7,834 bases of DNA from the NCBI GenBank assembly GCA_038235385.1, contig JBBSTY010000167.1:1-7834 (forward strand), given 5' to 3'. Within the stretch, counting starts at the first letter, position 1. Each line of letters begins with the position of its first letter. The position numbers and the translations under genes are program-made. The DNA comes from JBBSTY01 sp038235385 (GTDB taxonomy: Bacteria; Actinomycetota; Acidimicrobiia; Acidimicrobiales; Acidimicrobilacustridaceae). Shown piece after piece: positions 5,642-7,834 of this stretch. Under the pieces are notes generated by a model that saw only the letters and a list, made by a program, of their open reading frames with translations, was not told where the DNA came from and made no database searches.

Positions 5642-6381
5642 CGTTCGGTCACCTTGTGGTCGGCGAGGGTGGATTCGAGGATGTGCAGGGCGCGGTGCAG
5701 GCGGCTCTTGACGGTGCCGGGGCTGATCTCGAGGGCGGCAGCGGTGTCGGCGACGGACCAGTCGAGGAGCAATCGGCACACGACGACCGAGCGCTGCTTG
5801 ATGTCGAGGCGCAGCAGCGCGTCGCGAATTGCGGGATCGGCGACCGGGTCGAGGTCGACGGTGGTGTGGTGGGCGAAAGGGATGAGGCGGGTGACGCGAC
5901 GGTGGTACGAGCGGGCCCAGTTGAGGCCCACCCGGTACACCCAACCGGCCGGGTTCTCGTAGCTGCGGATGGTCGCCCATCGCGGGTACGCCCGGACCAT
6001 GGCCTCGTCGGTGGCCTCGGACGCGAGGTCGGCGTTGCCCAGGGTCAGGGCGAGGCCGCGGGCCACCCCGCGCCAGTGCGCCCGGTAGAACTCGCTGAAC
6101 TCGGCCGACTCGGAGCGGACCACGAGGCGGACATCGACGGGCTCGTCGCCGTCCTCGGGCGGGGCCGACTCGACGAGCGTCCGACGCGCTCGGCCGGTTT
6201 CGACGGGTGGCGGCGCGTTGGCGGCCGGGGCCGACCCGGCAGGGGGGATCACCTCCGGCGCGAGATCCGGAGCGAGCGTCGGGGGGTCCGGCGTGCGAAC
6301 CTCATCGAGGGCGGTGGGCGTGTTCATCACCCCATCCACCTCTGGCGCGCCGGTTCGGTTCCAACGTTCCCGACCGGTCAT
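5638..6381 (-). CDS. ECF-type RNA polymerase sigma factor (SigE-like) with long N-terminal extension
   Basis: A 247-residue sigma70-family protein. Region 2 spans about 94-160 (FSEFYRAHWRGVARGLA, the ATDEAMVRAYPRW core and ENPAGWVYRVGLNWARSYHRR). Region 4 spans about 185-240, with a helix-turn-helix around DWSVADTAAALEISPGTVKS. Regions 1 and 3 are absent, as expected for group 4. About 90 residues precede region 2; they are Pro/Ala-rich, probably disordered, and unusual since most ECF factors start almost at region 2. The ATG at 6381 overlaps the upstream gene's stop (ATGA), supporting coupling, but only GGCGGA lies before it. The internal ATG at 6327 (Met19) has a better ribosome site, AGAGGTGG. 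The downstream propeller protein overlaps by 4 bp and is the likely regulator. No sigma-specific autoregulatory promoter could be recognised. Confidence 0.9.
   Translation of the reverse strand: MTGRERWNRTGAPEVDGVMNTPTALDEVRTPDPPTLAPDLAPEVIPPAGSAPAANAPPPVETGRARRTLVESAPPEDGDEPVDVRLVVRSESAEFSEFYRAHWRGVARGLALTLGNADLASEATDEAMVRAYPRWATIRSYENPAGWVYRVGLNWARSYHRRVTRLIPFAHHTTVDLDPVADPAIRDALLRLDIKQRSVVVCRLLLDWSVADTAAALEISPGTVKSRLHRALHILESTLADHKVTER
5649..5655 (-). promoter_or_regulatory. Ribosome binding site of the propeller gene
   Basis: AAGGTGA on the minus strand, seven bases before the ATG at 5641, inside the last codons of the sigma factor. It supports the chosen start and translational coupling. 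Confidence 0.6.
6336..6343 (-). promoter_or_regulatory. Ribosome binding site for alternative sigma-factor start
   Basis: AGAGGTGG on the minus strand lies eight bases before the in-frame ATG at 6327. It is a stronger Shine-Dalgarno match than anything before the ATG at 6381, so initiation at 6327 (229 residues) may be used instead or as well. Confidence 0.5.
6344..6361. repeat. 18-bp dispersed repeat, copy 2
   Basis: Identical to 2673-2690. On the minus strand it encodes NRTGAP at residues 8-13 of the sigma factor if the 6381 start is used. If the 6327 start is used it lies in the leader, directly upstream of the ribosome binding site. Confidence 0.6.
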
Positions 6382-7834
6382 CGTCCGCCGGCCGGGATCC
6401 GCTCGAGCGCGGTCAGCGCGACCCCGTCGTGGCCGGCGAGGACGAGCACACGCTCGAACGAGCGAGCGGCCCCGACGGCGTCGCCCCGAGCCAGCAGCAC
6501 GAGCCCGAGCCGGCGGTGGTGGGCCGGGTTGGCGGGATCGGCCGCGATCCGCTCGATGCTGGTCCGCTCAGCGCGGTCGAGGTCGTCGTCGAGCCCCGAC
6601 CGCAGCGCCCACTCGGTGAGCAGCTGCTCGTGGTGATCGAGCAGCGCCGGGTCCAGCGGCGACCAGGCCAGCCCGGACTCGATCCGATCGAGCGCGGCGT
6701 CGATGTCGAGCAGGCTGTCGCCGCTCGCCGCGACGTCGGCCGCGACGAACCAGGTGTCGACATCGTCGGGTCGCAGCTCGGTCGCGCGGTCTGCCGCCGC
6801 GAGTGCGGTCCGCTGGTCGCCGGTGCTCCGCTCGCGGACCGCGGCGGCGAGCTGGTGGTCGGCGGCGACGGCGAACGCGCCCATGACGGCCACGAGGACC
6901 ACGAGAACCCCGGCTGCCACGCCGACCACCGCACCACTGATCGCCGCCGTGGAGGTCGGCGTCGCGGCGCCATCGGCGTGATCAGCGCTGTGAGCGCGCC
7001 CCTTCGCGGTGGCGGCGAGCACCACGCCGGCGAACGCCCACGCGAACGGATCGAGCTCGGCGACGGGGAAGAGCACGAGTTGCTGCGCGGCGTACCCCAC
7101 CACCGCGGCCGCCGCGCCCACCACCACGGGACGGGTGTCGCGCCGGGCCCGCAGCGCGCGCCACAGCACGAACGCGACCAGCGCGACGTACAGGATCGCC
7201 GCCGGTACCCCTCCGGTCGCGGCGACGTCGAGCACCCCGTCGTGGGCACGGTCCGCCACGACGTCGCGCCCGTGGCGCTGGGTGTAGTCGTCGTCGATCG
7301 CGGCGGGGACGACCACCCGGTAGCCCTCCGGGCCGGCGCCGAGCACCGGATGGGCGACGATCACCGCGGCGGCGACGCGCCACTCGTCGACCCGGCCGCG
7401 ACCGGATCCGTCCTCGAGGTCGAGGGCACCGACGGCGCGGCTGCCGATCGGGGTCAGCACCGCGACGACCACGAGCACCACGACACCGATGGCGGCCACC
7501 ACCCCGCTCGCCCTCGTCCTCGGGCGGAGCCGCGGCCAGGCCACGAACGCGGCGACGGCCAGGCCGATCCAGGCTCCGCGCGTCTGCGACGCCACCACGG
7601 CGGCGGCACCGGCGACCGCAGCCGCTCGGCCCGCCCAGCGCCACGGTGGCATCTCCCCCCGCGACGCCGCCAACGCCACCGGCACCACCAGCACGCCGGC
7701 AGCGCCGAGGAACGCCGGCTGGCCGAGGAACCCCCCGGCCCGTGAACCGAAGCCGCCGGCGACCCCACCGATGTCCACGCCCGCCAGATCGAGCGCCGCG
7801 CCGACCCCGAGCAGCGCACCGGCCACGCTCGCGC
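6378..7834 (-). CDS. O-antigen ligase/polymerase-like membrane protein with TPR-like C-terminus (5' end outside window)
   Basis: The frame runs off the right edge, so the N-terminal membrane helices are missing; GTG at 7826 is only the first start-like codon in view. Numbering from it, FGSRAGGFLGQPAFLGA (26-42), a helix at 66-80, SQTRGAWIGL (80-89), a helix at 108-125, HPVLGAGPEGYRVV (159-172) and RAHDGVLDVAATGGVPAAIL (193 onward) match the Wzy_C/O-antigen ligase family. These integral membrane enzymes polymerise or transfer undecaprenyl-linked glycans to acceptors. Further helices lie at about 209-222, 234-252, 260-273 and 297-320. After the last helix, about 160 residues are Ala/Leu/Asp-rich helical sequence with TPR-like units (for example NPAHHRRLGLVLLARGDAVGAARSFERVL). 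The gene is first in view of an operon, with a 4-bp ATGA overlap to the sigma factor. The acceptor is unknown; in an actinobacterium it may be a wall polysaccharide or glycoprotein. Confidence 0.82.
   Translation of the reverse strand, partial: ASVAGALLGVGAALDLAGVDIGGVAGGFGSRAGGFLGQPAFLGAAGVLVVPVALAASRGEMPPWRWAGRAAAVAGAAAVVASQTRGAWIGLAVAAFVAWPRLRPRTRASGVVAAIGVVVLVVVAVLTPIGSRAVGALDLEDGSGRGRVDEWRVAAAVIVAHPVLGAGPEGYRVVVPAAIDDDYTQRHGRDVVADRAHDGVLDVAATGGVPAAILYVALVAFVLWRALRARRDTRPVVVGAAAAVVGYAAQQLVLFPVAELDPFAWAFAGVVLAATAKGRAHSADHADGAATPTSTAAISGAVVGVAAGVLVVLVAVMGAFAVAADHQLAAAVRERSTGDQRTALAAADRATELRPDDVDTWFVAADVAASGDSLLDIDAALDRIESGLAWSPLDPALLDHHEQLLTEWALRSGLDDDLDRAERTSIERIAADPANPAHHRRLGLVLLARGDAVGAARSFERVLVLAGHDGVALTALERIPAGGR

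Noticed and set aside
3554..5962. An 802-codon open frame on the plus strand
   Set aside because: Arg/Gly-rich translation without recognisable motifs, overlapping the well-supported VOC and propeller genes.
6207..7745. A 512-codon plus-strand frame opposite the O-antigen ligase-like gene
   Set aside because: The minus-strand frame shows clear family motifs and membrane helices, while this one is composition-driven.

Overview
The window is a very GC-rich stretch, with G or C at nearly every third codon position and GTG starts in use. It reads as chromosomal DNA of a high-GC actinobacterium. Gene style (Thr/Pro-rich tails, an ECF sigma factor next to an Arg-rich single-pass membrane protein, G-rich or absent ribosome binding sites) would suit Acidimicrobiia, but that placement is inference. 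I see no tRNA, rRNA, CRISPR array, insertion sequence or other mobile-element signature.

Layout. Positions 2-658 (+) hold the C-terminal part of an HPr-kinase-like P-loop protein that begins outside the window. Positions 837-2021 (+) encode a secreted glycerophosphodiester phosphodiesterase with a Thr/Pro-rich tail. Converging on it is a DUF983 zinc-ribbon membrane protein (2090-2710, -), which also has a Thr/Pro-rich tail, built from a 15-residue tandem repeat. Divergent from DUF983 is an organic hydroperoxide resistance protein, Ohr (2937-3356, +), followed by a small VOC/glyoxalase-fold protein (3477-3899, +). A strong 10-bp inverted repeat (3915-3948) then separates these from a three-gene minus-strand operon.

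The operon reads, in transcription order: an O-antigen ligase/polymerase-like membrane protein with a TPR-like C-terminus (7834-6378, 5' end outside the window), an ECF RNA polymerase sigma factor (6381-5638), and a single-pass membrane protein with an Arg-rich cytoplasmic N-terminus and an extracellular Asp-box beta-propeller-like domain (5641-3971). Both junctions are 4-bp ATGA overlaps, so the genes are very probably co-transcribed and translationally coupled.

The most interesting unit is the sigma factor/propeller pair. By position and architecture the propeller protein looks like an anti-sigma factor with an extracytoplasmic sensor, but it lacks the classical zinc-binding HxxxCxxC anti-sigma motif. 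Its coupling to a surface-polysaccharide ligase/polymerase suggests a cell-envelope sensing circuit. The other genes look like ordinary housekeeping or stress genes: lipid headgroup turnover, peroxide detoxification and a VOC enzyme.
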